A stretch of 35,792 bases of DNA. Origin: Methanomicrobiaceae archaeon. GTDB taxonomy: Archaea > Halobacteriota > Methanomicrobia > Methanomicrobiales > Methanomicrobiaceae. Positions 23,666 through 31,824 of the stretch are shown here, one piece after another. Position numbers and translations under genes: made by a program. Below the pieces are notes generated by a model. That model was not told the DNA's origin. It did not search any database and saw only the letters and a program-made list of their open reading frames with translations. Position 1 is the first letter of the stretch; each line of letters begins with the position of its first letter. The stretch spans positions 1 to 35,792 of the forward strand of contig JARVGI010000014.1 in the NCBI GenBank assembly GCA_029762625.1. Direction: 5' to 3'.

Positions 23666-23854
23666 ATGATTCCAGTCCGATGTTTTACATGCGGGAAAGT
23701 AATCTCCACGGCATGGGTGGAATTCAAGCAGCGGCGAGATGCAGGCGAGGATCCCAAAACGATCCTCGACGATCTCGGCATTGAACGCTACTGCTGCAGG
23801 CGCATGCTACTGACGCATAAAGAGATTATAGATGATCTCATACCGTATCAATGA
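23666..23854 (+). CDS. rpoN: DNA-directed RNA polymerase subunit N (Rpo10)
   Basis: A 62-residue zinc-binding polymerase subunit, equivalent to eukaryotic Rpb10. The motif [13 protein letters not shown] (CxxC) and the later [11 protein letters not shown] (CC) supply the four cysteines of the atypical zinc bundle. The stop codon TGA at 23852-23854 is followed immediately, with no spacer, by the first base of the tRNA-Pro gene. Confidence 0.97.
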   Translation: MIPVRCFTCGKVISTAWVEFKQRRDAGEDPKTILDDLGIERYCCRRMLLTHKEIIDDLIPYQ

Positions 23855-23927
23855 GGGGTCGTGGGGTAGCCTGGAATCCTACGGCGTTCGGGATGCCGTA
23901 ACCTGAGTTCAAATCTCAGCGACCCCA
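23855..23927 (+). tRNA. tRNA-Pro (anticodon CGG)
   Basis: A 73-nt tRNA. The acceptor GGGGTCG pairs perfectly with CGACCCC, with discriminator A. The anticodon stem CGGCG/TGCCG encloses loop TTCGGGA, giving anticodon CGG. The T-arm is CTGAG-TTCAAAT-CTCAG. No intron and no encoded CCA. It begins on the base after the rpoN stop codon and lies 33 bp before rpoK, so it must be cut out of the ribosomal operon message unless it has its own internal promoter. Confidence 0.95.
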
Positions 23928-23960
23928 TTTATTATTGATCACATATTTTGAGGAGACATG

Positions 23961-24131
23961 ATGGATTCGTATACTCGGTATGAAAGAGCACGGATAATCG
24001 GAGCTCGCGCTCTTCAGATATCGATGGGTGCTCCTCTCCTGGTCAGGACTTCATTTATTGATCCGCTTGAGATTGCGATCGAAGAGTTTGAAAAAAACGT
24101 AATTCCTATCACGGTGAAAAGAACGAAGTGA
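23961..24131 (+). CDS. rpoK: DNA-directed RNA polymerase subunit K (Rpo6)
   Basis: A small 56-residue gene that is easily missed. It encodes the archaeal equivalent of bacterial omega and Rpb6, which clamps the largest subunit. The sequence [25 protein letters not shown] followed by [21 protein letters not shown] is diagnostic. Two ATG codons stand in tandem (23958 and 23961); AGGAG at 23951-23955 is five bases from the second, which I chose, and two from the first. It sits between tRNA-Pro and eno, four bases before the latter. Confidence 0.95.
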   Translation: MDSYTRYERARIIGARALQISMGAPLLVRTSFIDPLEIAIEEFEKNVIPITVKRTK

Positions 24132-24135
24132 TTGG

Positions 24136-25323
24136 ATGACATCGATTACCCGCATTATTTTACGATCAATCCTCGACAGTCGCGGCAATGCGACGGTTGA
24201 AGCGGACATTTTCACGGAAAATGGGTTCGGGAGAGCAGCAGCCCCGAGCGGGGCGAGCACAGGTATGTACGAGGCGAAGGTCCTCCCCCCGAAGGAGGCC
24301 ATCGAGAATGCTGAAAAACTGGTGATCCCCGACCTCCTGGGAAGAGATGCCGCCGATCAGGCTGGTTTTGATATACTTCTCCGTGAAATCGACGGGACGC
24401 CAAATTTCAGTGCCATCGGGGCCAACGTATCGGTCGCACTTTCCCTTGCGAATGCAAAAGCCGCTGCCTGTGCATTCGATCAGGATCTCTTCCGCTACCT
24501 TGGAGGCGTCTATGCCGCCGATACGCCCCTGCCGCTCGGCAACGTGATCGGGGGCGGCGCGCATGCAGCAAATGCCACCGATATCCAGGAGTTTCTCATC
24601 GTGCCCACGGGGGCAGTGGATGCCGAAGAAGCGGTATTCGTCAACGCTCTCGTGCACAGGCAGATCAAGCAACTTCTGATCGAGCGGGGCAAGGGGTGCG
24701 GGAAAGGTGACGAAGGAGCGTGGGCGCCACAGATTGGCGACATCGAGGCGTTCGAACTGATTCAGGAGGCGATCTCTGCAGTATCCGATGAGAACATGGT
24801 GGAGATCGATATGGGTATCGATGTGGCCGCAAGCGAACTGTGGAAGGACGATGTTTACGTCTACAAGGATGCCCGCCGGTCACGCGAGGATCAGGTTGCC
24901 TATATGGCCGAACTTGTCGATCGTTTTGCCTTGGTTTACGTGGAAGACCCCCTGCAGGAGGAGGACTTCGAAGGATTTGCCGACCTGACCGAACAGGTGA
25001 AAGACCGCTGTCTCATCTGCGGCGATGACCTTTTCGTGACAAATGCCGACCGCATCGAGGAAGGAATCGAGAAGGGATCGGCGAACGCGGTGCTCATCAA
25101 GCCCAACCAGATCGGAACGCTCACCGACACCTATGAGGCGATCCGTCTGGCACAGGCGCATGGCATGGAGACGGTGATGAGCCACCGCTCGGGTGAGACC
25201 ACCGATATGACGATCGCCCACCTTGCAACCGCGTTCGGGTGCATTTATCTCAAGACCGGTGTGGTGGGTGGAGAGCGTATCGCCAAATTAAATGAATTGA
25301 TTCGAATTGAGGAGCTGATTTAG
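24136..25323 (+). CDS. eno: Enolase
   Basis: A 395-residue phosphopyruvate hydratase linking 2-phosphoglycerate and phosphoenolpyruvate in gluconeogenesis and glycolysis. Seen are [32 protein letters not shown] (the mobile loop Ser), the metal-binding [25 protein letters not shown] and CGDDLFVTN, the catalytic lysine in [16 protein letters not shown], and [17 protein letters not shown]. It is slightly shorter than bacterial enolase (about 430), as in many methanogens. Its TAG stop overlaps the GTG start of rps2 by one base. Location within the ribosomal operon is conserved in Euryarchaeota. Confidence 0.97.
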   Translation: MTSITRIILRSILDSRGNATVEADIFTENGFGRAAAPSGASTGMYEAKVLPPKEAIENAEKLVIPDLLGRDAADQAGFDILLREIDGTPNFSAIGANVSVALSLANAKAAACAFDQDLFRYLGGVYAADTPLPLGNVIGGGAHAANATDIQEFLIVPTGAVDAEEAVFVNALVHRQIKQLLIERGKGCGKGDEGAWAPQIGDIEAFELIQEAISAVSDENMVEIDMGIDVAASELWKDDVYVYKDARRSREDQVAYMAELVDRFALVYVEDPLQEEDFEGFADLTEQVKDRCLICGDDLFVTNADRIEEGIEKGSANAVLIKPNQIGTLTDTYEAIRLAQAHGMETVMSHRSGETTDMTIAHLATAFGCIYLKTGVVGGERIAKLNELIRIEELI

Positions 25324-25931
25324 TGAATTCCAATGAAATTGAGATCGAACTGAACGAGCCGCTTGTTCCGGTCGAGGAATACCTTGCCGCGGGGGTACAC
25401 ATCGGAACGCAGCAGAAGAGCAAAGACATGATGAAATTCATTTACCGGGTCCGCGGCGACGGCCTGTATATCCTTGACATCAAGGAGACGGATGAGCGTA
25501 TCAAGAAGGCTGCTGCATTCCTCGCGCGCGTCGACCCGTCCCGGATCCTCGTCGTCACCTCGAGGCAGTACGGCCAGTATCCGGCCCGGAAGTTTGCGGA
25601 GACCATCGGGGGCGTTGCAGTGGTCGGCCGGTTCATCCCCGGGATGCTCACCAACCAGCGGCTCGACCGCTATCTGGAACCCGAGGTTCTCGTGGTGACC
25701 GATCCGATCGGCGACTCGCAAGCGGTCAAAGAGGCGGTCCAGATGGGCATTCCCATCATCGCTTTCTGCGATACCAACAATATGACGAGTTTCGTCGATC
25801 TCGTCATCCCCACCAACAACAAAGGAAGAAAAGCCCTGAGCATGGTATACTACCTCATGACCCGCGAGGTTTTGCGCCACCGCGGCATTGCCACCTCACT
25901 CACCATCGAGGACTTCGAAACAGAATTGTAA
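25323..25931 (+). CDS. rps2: Small ribosomal subunit protein uS2
   Basis: A 202-residue archaeal S2. [61 protein letters not shown] and the late [23 protein letters not shown] are diagnostic. The start is GTG, overlapping the eno stop by one base (TAGTG); the nearby ATG at 25333 is out of frame. Confidence 0.97.
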   Translation: MNSNEIEIELNEPLVPVEEYLAAGVHIGTQQKSKDMMKFIYRVRGDGLYILDIKETDERIKKAAAFLARVDPSRILVVTSRQYGQYPARKFAETIGGVAVVGRFIPGMLTNQRLDRYLEPEVLVVTDPIGDSQAVKEAVQMGIPIIAFCDTNNMTSFVDLVIPTNNKGRKALSMVYYLMTREVLRHRGIATSLTIEDFETEL

Positions 25932-25952
25932 TTGCAGGCCCAATGGGGGTTG

Positions 25953-26744
25953 ATGATGAAGCGCAGACCCAGAGTCGCCGGCATGTTTTATCCGGCAGAT
26001 CCTGCCTCCTTGCGAGAGATGGTGGCAGGGTTTTTTGCCAGGGTTGACAACGGCGGCGACAATGCTCTGGGGGTCGTATCACCCCATGCCGGATACGTCT
26101 ATTCCGGCCAGATAGCCGCATACGCCTATTCTTCTTTTGGAAGCGATTTTGACGGAACATTTGTGATTGTCGGCCCGAGCCATTCAGGCTATTCGACCTG
26201 CGCCTCCGCAATCCCCTGGGAGACACCGCTCGGCACCGCGCCCGTCGACGACGAATTCATCCGTTACCTCGATCTCACCATCGACGAATTCTCTCATCGC
26301 GACGAACATTCTATTGAAGTACAGATACCGTTCATCCAGTATCGCTTCCCGGTGGCAAAGATCGCCCCGATCCTGATGGGCGAACAGAGCCTTGCCAGCG
26401 CACTCCACCTTGCCGAAAAAATTACGGCAGCCGCGGAGAAAACGGGCATTCCGGTTCGCATCGTCGCTTCAAGCGATTTCTCCCACTACATTCCCGACGA
26501 GACGGCAAAACGGCAGGATCTGTATGCCATCGAGGCACTGGAAACCCTCGATGTGGAGGAGTTCTTCCGGAGAATCTGGGAAGAGGGAGTGTCTGCCTGC
26601 GGGTACGGACCCATCGCCTCAATGGTGACCGCCTGCAGGGCAGCGGGTGCAAGGAACGGGCGCCTCGTGCGCTACGGAACAAGTGCGGAAGTATCGGGCG
26701 ATTATTCGCAGGTTGTGGGATATGCAGCAATTGCGGTGATATAG
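25953..26744 (+). CDS. amrB: MEMO family protein (AmmeMemoRadiSam system protein B)
   Basis: A 263-residue MEMO-family protein, related in fold to extradiol dioxygenases. Conserved stretches are RRPRVAGMFYPADPASLREMV, SPHAGYVYSGQIAAYAY, GPSHSGY, the DEHSIEVQIPFIQYRF region and ASSDFSHY, whose histidines line the putative metal site. Gene-neighbour studies link MEMO to AMMECR1 and a radical SAM protein, neither of which is adjacent here. Its place between rps2 and mvk is conserved in Euryarchaeota, but its function is not established. Two adjacent ATG codons (25953, 25956) follow a GGGGGT run; a TTG at 25932 is a less likely start. Confidence 0.9.
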   Translation: MMKRRPRVAGMFYPADPASLREMVAGFFARVDNGGDNALGVVSPHAGYVYSGQIAAYAYSSFGSDFDGTFVIVGPSHSGYSTCASAIPWETPLGTAPVDDEFIRYLDLTIDEFSHRDEHSIEVQIPFIQYRFPVAKIAPILMGEQSLASALHLAEKITAAAEKTGIPVRIVASSDFSHYIPDETAKRQDLYAIEALETLDVEEFFRRIWEEGVSACGYGPIASMVTACRAAGARNGRLVRYGTSAEVSGDYSQVVGYAAIAVI

Positions 26745-26745
26745 G

Positions 26746-27651
26746 GTGGCGATGTGGAGTGCTCCCGGCAAGGTGTTCCTGTTCGGTGAACATGCCGTGG
26801 TATACGGAAAGCCAGGGCTTGCGATGGCAATCAAACCGCGTGTCTTTGTAACGGTACGCAAAGCGCGCCACCCGCCGAAAGTCAAGTCACCCTACATTGA
26901 ACATTGTTTCCGGGAGCTGGGTGTAAACGGGAGCGTGTATATCCACTCACAGCTGCCAAGCTCTTCCGGGCTCGGGTCGTCAGCGGCGGTGGTAGTGAGC
27001 ACCCTTGCCGCGATCAACGAAGAATTCGATCTCAATCACGACAGGGCAGAGATCGCCGACATCGCATTCGGGATAGAGAAAAAAGTTCAGGAAGGGAGAG
27101 CAAGCCCGACCGACACCTATGTCTCGTCATTCGGCGGGATCGTACTCATCAAGGGTGGATCGAAACGCCGGCTCCCGCCCCAGACGATGCACCTCGTGAT
27201 AGGCAACAGCCTTGTCTCCCACAGCACCTCAAAAATGGTCGAACAGGTGAGTGCGTTCAGAAAAAAAGATCCCCTGATCGTTGATCCGATACTCGATTCG
27301 ATCGAGGCGACCTGCACCAGAGCACTCCACTGCCTCAGCGATCCCAAAATTCTCGGCCGGTATATGGATATCAACCATGCTCTCCTCGATGCTCTTGGCG
27401 TGGGTCACCCCTCGCTCTCGCGCCTTGTGCTCGCTTCGAGAGCCGCGGGGGCATACGGAGCCAAAATTACCGGAGCCGGAGGCGGAGGGTGCATGATCGC
27501 CCTATGCCCGAAGCGCCATAAGAGCCGGATTGCGGGAGCAATTGAAGCCTGCGATGCACGCGCCATCATCACATCCATCGACACAGAAGGGGTTCGGAGA
27601 GAGAATGAAAGAAAGGGTCCTCGTCAAACTGGGCGGCAGCATCATCACTGA
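26746..27651 (+). CDS. mvk: Mevalonate kinase
   Basis: A 301-residue GHMP kinase phosphorylating mevalonate. Motif 1 is SAPGKVFLFGEHAVVYG near the N-terminus, the ATP-binding motif is LPSSSGLGSSAAVVVS near residue 75, and motif 3 is AYGAKITGAGGGGCMIAL near 237-255. Residues IEKKVQEGRASPTDTYVSSFGG are typical of archaeal MVK. The GTG start at 26746 has GGTGAT five bases upstream; the ATG two codons later is the alternative. The 3' end overlaps ipk by 47 bases, an unusually long overlap. First of the isoprenoid genes. Confidence 0.95.
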   Translation: MAMWSAPGKVFLFGEHAVVYGKPGLAMAIKPRVFVTVRKARHPPKVKSPYIEHCFRELGVNGSVYIHSQLPSSSGLGSSAAVVVSTLAAINEEFDLNHDRAEIADIAFGIEKKVQEGRASPTDTYVSSFGGIVLIKGGSKRRLPPQTMHLVIGNSLVSHSTSKMVEQVSAFRKKDPLIVDPILDSIEATCTRALHCLSDPKILGRYMDINHALLDALGVGHPSLSRLVLASRAAGAYGAKITGAGGGGCMIALCPKRHKSRIAGAIEACDARAIITSIDTEGVRRENERKGPRQTGRQHHH

Positions 27652-28372
27652 CAAGTCGGGAGACTGCGAGATCAATCATGAGCGTCTCTCGGGTATTGCC
27701 CGGGCCATTTGCGCACGCAACGGAAATGATTTGATTCTCGTCCATGGCGCGGGCTCATGCGGCCATCCAGAGGCGAAACGTCATCACCTTGATATAGGTC
27801 TAGACCAACATAATAAACAAGGGATATATGTCACCCATCATGCAGTGCGTGCATTGAATGATGCGGTGGTCAGTGCACTTCGCGCCCACGGCGCGGAGGC
27901 AATCGGGATACACCCGCTTGATGCGTGTGTAGCAAACAACGGACGAATAATCTCGTTCGAATGTGGTGCTGTTGAACTTCTGGTTCAGCACGGGATAATA
28001 CCGGTCCTTCACGGCGACGTGGGAATGGATAGATCGCGCGGAGCGTGTATTATCTCGGGGGATCAGCTGGTGAGGTACCTGCCACAGGTACTGCAGATTC
28101 ACAGGATTGGACTGGCAACCGATGTACCGGGTGTTCTTGACGGAGATAATTCGGTTGTTCGACGGATTGACCGTGCTACCGCCTGTGAGCTGAATATCGG
28201 CATGTCAGGGAATACCGACGTCACGGGAGGCATGAAAGGCAAGATCGAAGAACTGCTCGCGCTTGCCGAGAGCGGAATCGTATCGCATATCTTTCATGTA
28301 TCCCGCCTTGCCGATTTCCTCGCCGGTCGCGATCATGGCGGCACCCGGGTTTGCCCGACCGGCCAGGACTGA
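27605..28372 (+). CDS. ipk: Isopentenyl phosphate kinase
   Basis: A 255-residue amino-acid-kinase-fold enzyme that converts isopentenyl phosphate to isopentenyl diphosphate in the archaeal variants of the mevalonate pathway. MKERVLVKLGGSIITDK, LILVHGAGSCGHPEAKRH (with the catalytic histidine), PVLHGDVGMD, ISGDQLVRYLP, ATDVPGVLDGD and TDVTGGMKGKIEELL are visible. GGAGA lies just before the ATG. It starts 47 bases before the end of mvk. Its presence implies a phosphomevalonate-decarboxylating route rather than the eukaryotic order. Confidence 0.95.
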   Translation: MKERVLVKLGGSIITDKSGDCEINHERLSGIARAICARNGNDLILVHGAGSCGHPEAKRHHLDIGLDQHNKQGIYVTHHAVRALNDAVVSALRAHGAEAIGIHPLDACVANNGRIISFECGAVELLVQHGIIPVLHGDVGMDRSRGACIISGDQLVRYLPQVLQIHRIGLATDVPGVLDGDNSVVRRIDRATACELNIGMSGNTDVTGGMKGKIEELLALAESGIVSHIFHVSRLADFLAGRDHGGTRVCPTGQD

Positions 28373-28452
28373 CCCGAAATCGGATCTCTGATACAGGGAC
28401 ACCGGGAATGGAAAACGAGCCCGGTACCCCCGAACAGTGAGGGGGAATCACC

Positions 28453-29505
28453 ATAACAGACAGAAAACATACATCGTCACGGAAAAAGGATCATCTTCTC
28501 ATCTGCTGCGAAAACGCGGTGGAATACGGAACGAGCGGGTTCGATGATATCCGGCTCGTCCACAATGCGCTTCCTGAATGCAATCTCGATACGATCGATA
28601 CCTCTGCAAGGTTTCTCGGGCGCACCCTGCAATCACCGCTCTTTATCGCGGCGATGACCGGCGGGCACCCCGACACCGCCGATGTCAACCGGCGCCTTGC
28701 CCGTGCCGCAGAGCGGTTCGGCCTTTGCATCGGTGTCGGCTCGCAACGCGCCGCGCTCGAGAATCGCGACCTTGAGGGGAGCTTCACCGTGGTCCGCGAG
28801 CACGCGCCCTCCGCATTTGTGTGTGCCAACCTCGGCATCATCCAGCTGCGTGATCACGGGCTCGAATGGGCGGACCGCGCCGTGGAGATGATCGACGCAC
28901 AGGCATTGTGCGTTCACCTCAATCCCCTGCAGGAGGCAATCCAGCCCGAGGGCGATCATGATCTCGGCGGATGCATCGATGCACTCGCACACCTCTGCAG
29001 CGAGCGCCGCTATCCCGTGATCGCGAAAGAGACGGGAAGCGGGATCTCGGGAGAAACTGCCCGGAAACTCTGGTCGGCCGGTGTTGCCGCCATCGATATC
29101 GGTGGATACGGCGGGACGAACTGGGCTGCCGTGGAGCGGGAACGGTCGAGGACCGTGGAACAACGCAGGCTCGGGGAACATTTTCTCGAGTGGGGCATCC
29201 CTGCCGCGGTGAGTATTGCGGAGGTGGTCCGTACCGGGGGCCCGGTCATCGCCACGGGAGGGGTGCGTTCGGGCACCGATATGGCAAAAGCAATCGCTCT
29301 CGGGGCAGGACTGTGCGGGATGGCCCTCCCCCTCCTCAAAAGTGCAATGCAGAGCGATGAGGCGCTGTTTGAGACAATCGAGGATATGCACACACAGCTG
29401 CGGGTGGCGATGTTTCTTACCGGCTCAAAGACGCTCGCGGAATTGGGGCGTGTACGGACATATATCACCGGAACAACTGGACAGATACTTCACATGGAGG
29501 AATAG
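28453..29505 (+). CDS. fni: Isopentenyl-diphosphate delta-isomerase type 2 (unusual start)
   Basis: A 350-residue FMN-dependent isomerase interconverting IPP and DMAPP. The body is complete: LQSPLFIAAMTGGH, GVGSQRAALEN, ANLGIIQL, VHLNPLQEAIQPEGD, VIAKETGSGIS, DIGGYGGTNWAAVE and VIATGGVRSGTDMAKAIALGA. The start is the oddity. The conserved N-terminal motif (TSSRKKDHLLICCENAVEYG) lies upstream of the first canonical start codon in frame, a GTG at 28519, and there is a stop at 28438. A GAGGGGG site (28439-28445) stands seven bases before an ATA at 28453, which I take as the most likely initiation point, giving normal length. An ATG-to-ATA sequence error is possible. Followed by rnj after two bases. 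Confidence 0.88.
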   Translation: MTDRKHTSSRKKDHLLICCENAVEYGTSGFDDIRLVHNALPECNLDTIDTSARFLGRTLQSPLFIAAMTGGHPDTADVNRRLARAAERFGLCIGVGSQRAALENRDLEGSFTVVREHAPSAFVCANLGIIQLRDHGLEWADRAVEMIDAQALCVHLNPLQEAIQPEGDHDLGGCIDALAHLCSERRYPVIAKETGSGISGETARKLWSAGVAAIDIGGYGGTNWAAVERERSRTVEQRRLGEHFLEWGIPAAVSIAEVVRTGGPVIATGGVRSGTDMAKAIALGAGLCGMALPLLKSAMQSDEALFETIEDMHTQLRVAMFLTGSKTLAELGRVRTYITGTTGQILHMEE

Positions 29506-29507
29506 CA

Positions 29508-30848
29508 TTGGATATTGAAATTGTAGCAGTGGGCGGTTACTGCGAAGTCGGACGAAACATGACCGCGGTCCGCTGTGGAAAAGAGATTGTAATATTTGAT
29601 ATGGGGCTTCGCCTCGACCAGATCATGATCCACGAGGATGCCGAGATCGAGAACATGCATTCTCTCGATCTGATCGAGATGAAGGCGATCCCCGATGACA
29701 CGCTCATGAATACGGTGGAAGGCAGCGTCAAGGCGATCGTGTGCACGCACGGGCATCTTGACCATATCGGGGCAATACCCAAGCTGGCCCATCGGTACAA
29801 CGCGCCTATCATCGGCACGCCGTATACGGCGGAGCTCATACGCCAGCAAATCGCCGGCGAACAGAAATTCGGGGTGAATAATAAGATATTCAGTCTGCGG
29901 GCGGGCCAGAAATACACCCTCTCCCAGAATGTAACGCTTGAGTTCGTGAATGTACAGCACAGTATCATCGATACGGTCATGGCTGTGCTTCATACGCGAG
30001 ATGGCGCCGTGATTTATGCCAACGACTTCAAGCTTGACCGGACCCCCACCATCGGTGCGCCCCCCGACTTCGCACGGCTTCGGGAGATCGGAAAGGAGGG
30101 TGTCGTTGCCCTCATCAGCGAGAGCGTGAATGTGAGCCAGAACGGGAAATGCCCCAGTGAACGAGTGGCCGGCAATCTTGTCAGGGATGTCCTGACCAGC
30201 TTTGAGGACGACAAGCACGCCATCGTGGTGAGCACGTTTGCATCCCACATCTCACGGGTCAAGGCCATTGCCGAGTGCGCCCACGAGATAGGCCGAAAGC
30301 CGGTCCTGCTCGGGCGCTCCATGGAGAAATACGCTGCCGCCGCAGAGCAGATGAAACTCGTTGGCTTTCCGCAGACACTCAGCATGTTCGGCAACCGCAG
30401 GACCGTGGACCGCACATTCAAACGTATCCTGAAGTCGGGCCGTGAGAATTTCGTCCCCATCGTGACCGGCAACCAGGGAGAACCGGGGGCAATCCTCACC
30501 CGCATGGCAGCAGGAGACACGCCATTTAAATTTGAGAAAGGAGATAAGGTGCTCTACAGCGCCGACGTCATCCCCAACCCGATGAATTTCGGCCAGCGAC
30601 ACAACCAGGAGACGCGGCTGCGGATGCGGGGCGTGCGGATATTTGACAATCTTCATGTCAGTGGACACGCATATCGTGAAGACCACTATGAGCTGATCCA
30701 CCTCCTCAACCCGCAGCATATCATTCCCTCCCACGGCAATATCGACATGACAGGCGAGTACGTCAGTTTTGCCGAGGAATGCGGGTACCAGAACAACAAG
30801 GATGTGCATATCCTGCGCAACGGGCAGAGGATCAAGATCGAGCGTTAG
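29508..30848 (+). CDS. rnj: Ribonuclease J family metallo-beta-lactamase nuclease
   Basis: A 446-residue archaeal RNase J, a 5'-3' exoribonuclease/endonuclease for RNA turnover. The metallo-beta-lactamase motif HGHLDHIGA is near residues 82-90, YANDFKLD and SVNVSQNG belong to the beta-lactamase and beta-CASP parts, and the C-terminal HVSGHAYREDHYELIHLLNPQHIIPSHG supplies further metal ligands. The start is TTG with GGAGG seven bases upstream, well supported. It is embedded among isoprenoid genes, an arrangement conserved in Euryarchaeota. Confidence 0.95.
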   Translation: MDIEIVAVGGYCEVGRNMTAVRCGKEIVIFDMGLRLDQIMIHEDAEIENMHSLDLIEMKAIPDDTLMNTVEGSVKAIVCTHGHLDHIGAIPKLAHRYNAPIIGTPYTAELIRQQIAGEQKFGVNNKIFSLRAGQKYTLSQNVTLEFVNVQHSIIDTVMAVLHTRDGAVIYANDFKLDRTPTIGAPPDFARLREIGKEGVVALISESVNVSQNGKCPSERVAGNLVRDVLTSFEDDKHAIVVSTFASHISRVKAIAECAHEIGRKPVLLGRSMEKYAAAAEQMKLVGFPQTLSMFGNRRTVDRTFKRILKSGRENFVPIVTGNQGEPGAILTRMAAGDTPFKFEKGDKVLYSADVIPNPMNFGQRHNQETRLRMRGVRIFDNLHVSGHAYREDHYELIHLLNPQHIIPSHGNIDMTGEYVSFAEECGYQNNKDVHILRNGQRIKIER

Positions 30849-30858
30849 GTGATGCGGA

Positions 30859-31824
30859 ATGGATTTGCAGGACTATCTGGATACGACGGCGGAAGATATC
30901 GATAAATCGCTCTTCCGGACGTATGGAACGGTGACGGGCGAACTTGACCGGGCGAGCGCTCACCTGCTCCTTGCAGGAGGAAAGCGGCTTCGCCCCGCCG
31001 TGGTCATGCTTGCCGCTGATGCGATCAGGAAGGGACTATCGAGAAATGTGATGCCCGCCGCCCTTGCCCTTGAAGTGACGCATACCTTCACGCTCATCCA
31101 TGATGACATCATGGACGGCGACGAGGTAAGAAGAGGTGTTGCCACCGTCCATGCACAATGGGATCAGGCAACCGCCATCCTGGCAGGTGACGTGCTGTAT
31201 GCACAGGCATTCGAATTGCTCTGCAAATCGGATGCAGAAGAACTGGAGAAGGTGCGCGCGGTGATGATGCTCGCACGCACCTGTGCAGAGATATGCAAGG
31301 GTCAGCACATGGACATTGCATTTGCGTCGCGCCAGGATGTCACGGAAATCGAGTATCTCGATATGGTGAGCAAAAAGACCGGCGCCCTCTATGCCGCCGC
31401 AGCATCCATCGGTGGTAGTCTCGCCGGAGGGAATGCGGTACAGACAAAAGCGCTCTTCGACTGGGGACTGAACAGCGGGATCGCCTTCCAGATACAGGAC
31501 GATCTCATCGATCTGGTGGCCTCTGCAGAAACAAGCGGCAAAGACCGCGCATCCGATCTCAGGGAAGGCAAACAGACGCTGATCGCGATCAAGGCCCGGG
31601 AACATGGTGTCGACCTTGCCGGATACCGAAAAGAAACCCTTAGCGATGCGGAAATCGATTCGGCGATCGCCGAGCTGGAAGGGGCGGGGGTTCTCGACGA
31701 GGTGCGCGAGGCAGCGGCGAGACGTGTTGATGTTGCCAAGAAGTCCCTTGCCAACCTCCCTGAATCCGAGGCGAGGCAGCACTTGAGCGAAATCACAGAT
31801 TATTTCGTCACTCGAGGGTTCTGA
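30859..31824 (+). CDS. idsA: Geranylgeranyl diphosphate synthase (short-chain trans-prenyltransferase)
   Basis: A 321-residue polyprenyl synthase making the C20 precursor of archaeal membrane lipids. The first aspartate-rich motif DDIMD is at 82-86 and the second, DDLID, at 214-218; GGKRLRPAVV and QHMDIAFASR are also typical. The fifth residue before the first motif is Phe, in keeping with limited chain length in archaeal enzymes of this type, so FPP/GGPP synthase is the best call. The stop is immediately followed by the gltX start. Confidence 0.94.
   Translation: MDLQDYLDTTAEDIDKSLFRTYGTVTGELDRASAHLLLAGGKRLRPAVVMLAADAIRKGLSRNVMPAALALEVTHTFTLIHDDIMDGDEVRRGVATVHAQWDQATAILAGDVLYAQAFELLCKSDAEELEKVRAVMMLARTCAEICKGQHMDIAFASRQDVTEIEYLDMVSKKTGALYAAAASIGGSLAGGNAVQTKALFDWGLNSGIAFQIQDDLIDLVASAETSGKDRASDLREGKQTLIAIKAREHGVDLAGYRKETLSDAEIDSAIAELEGAGVLDEVREAAARRVDVAKKSLANLPESEARQHLSEITDYFVTRGF

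Noticed and set aside
28438-28440. TGA before fni read as selenocysteine to join the upstream ATG (28408) to the gene
   Set aside because: No selenocysteine insertion element is apparent, no cysteine is expected at this position in the family, and the ten residues before the TGA have no homology.
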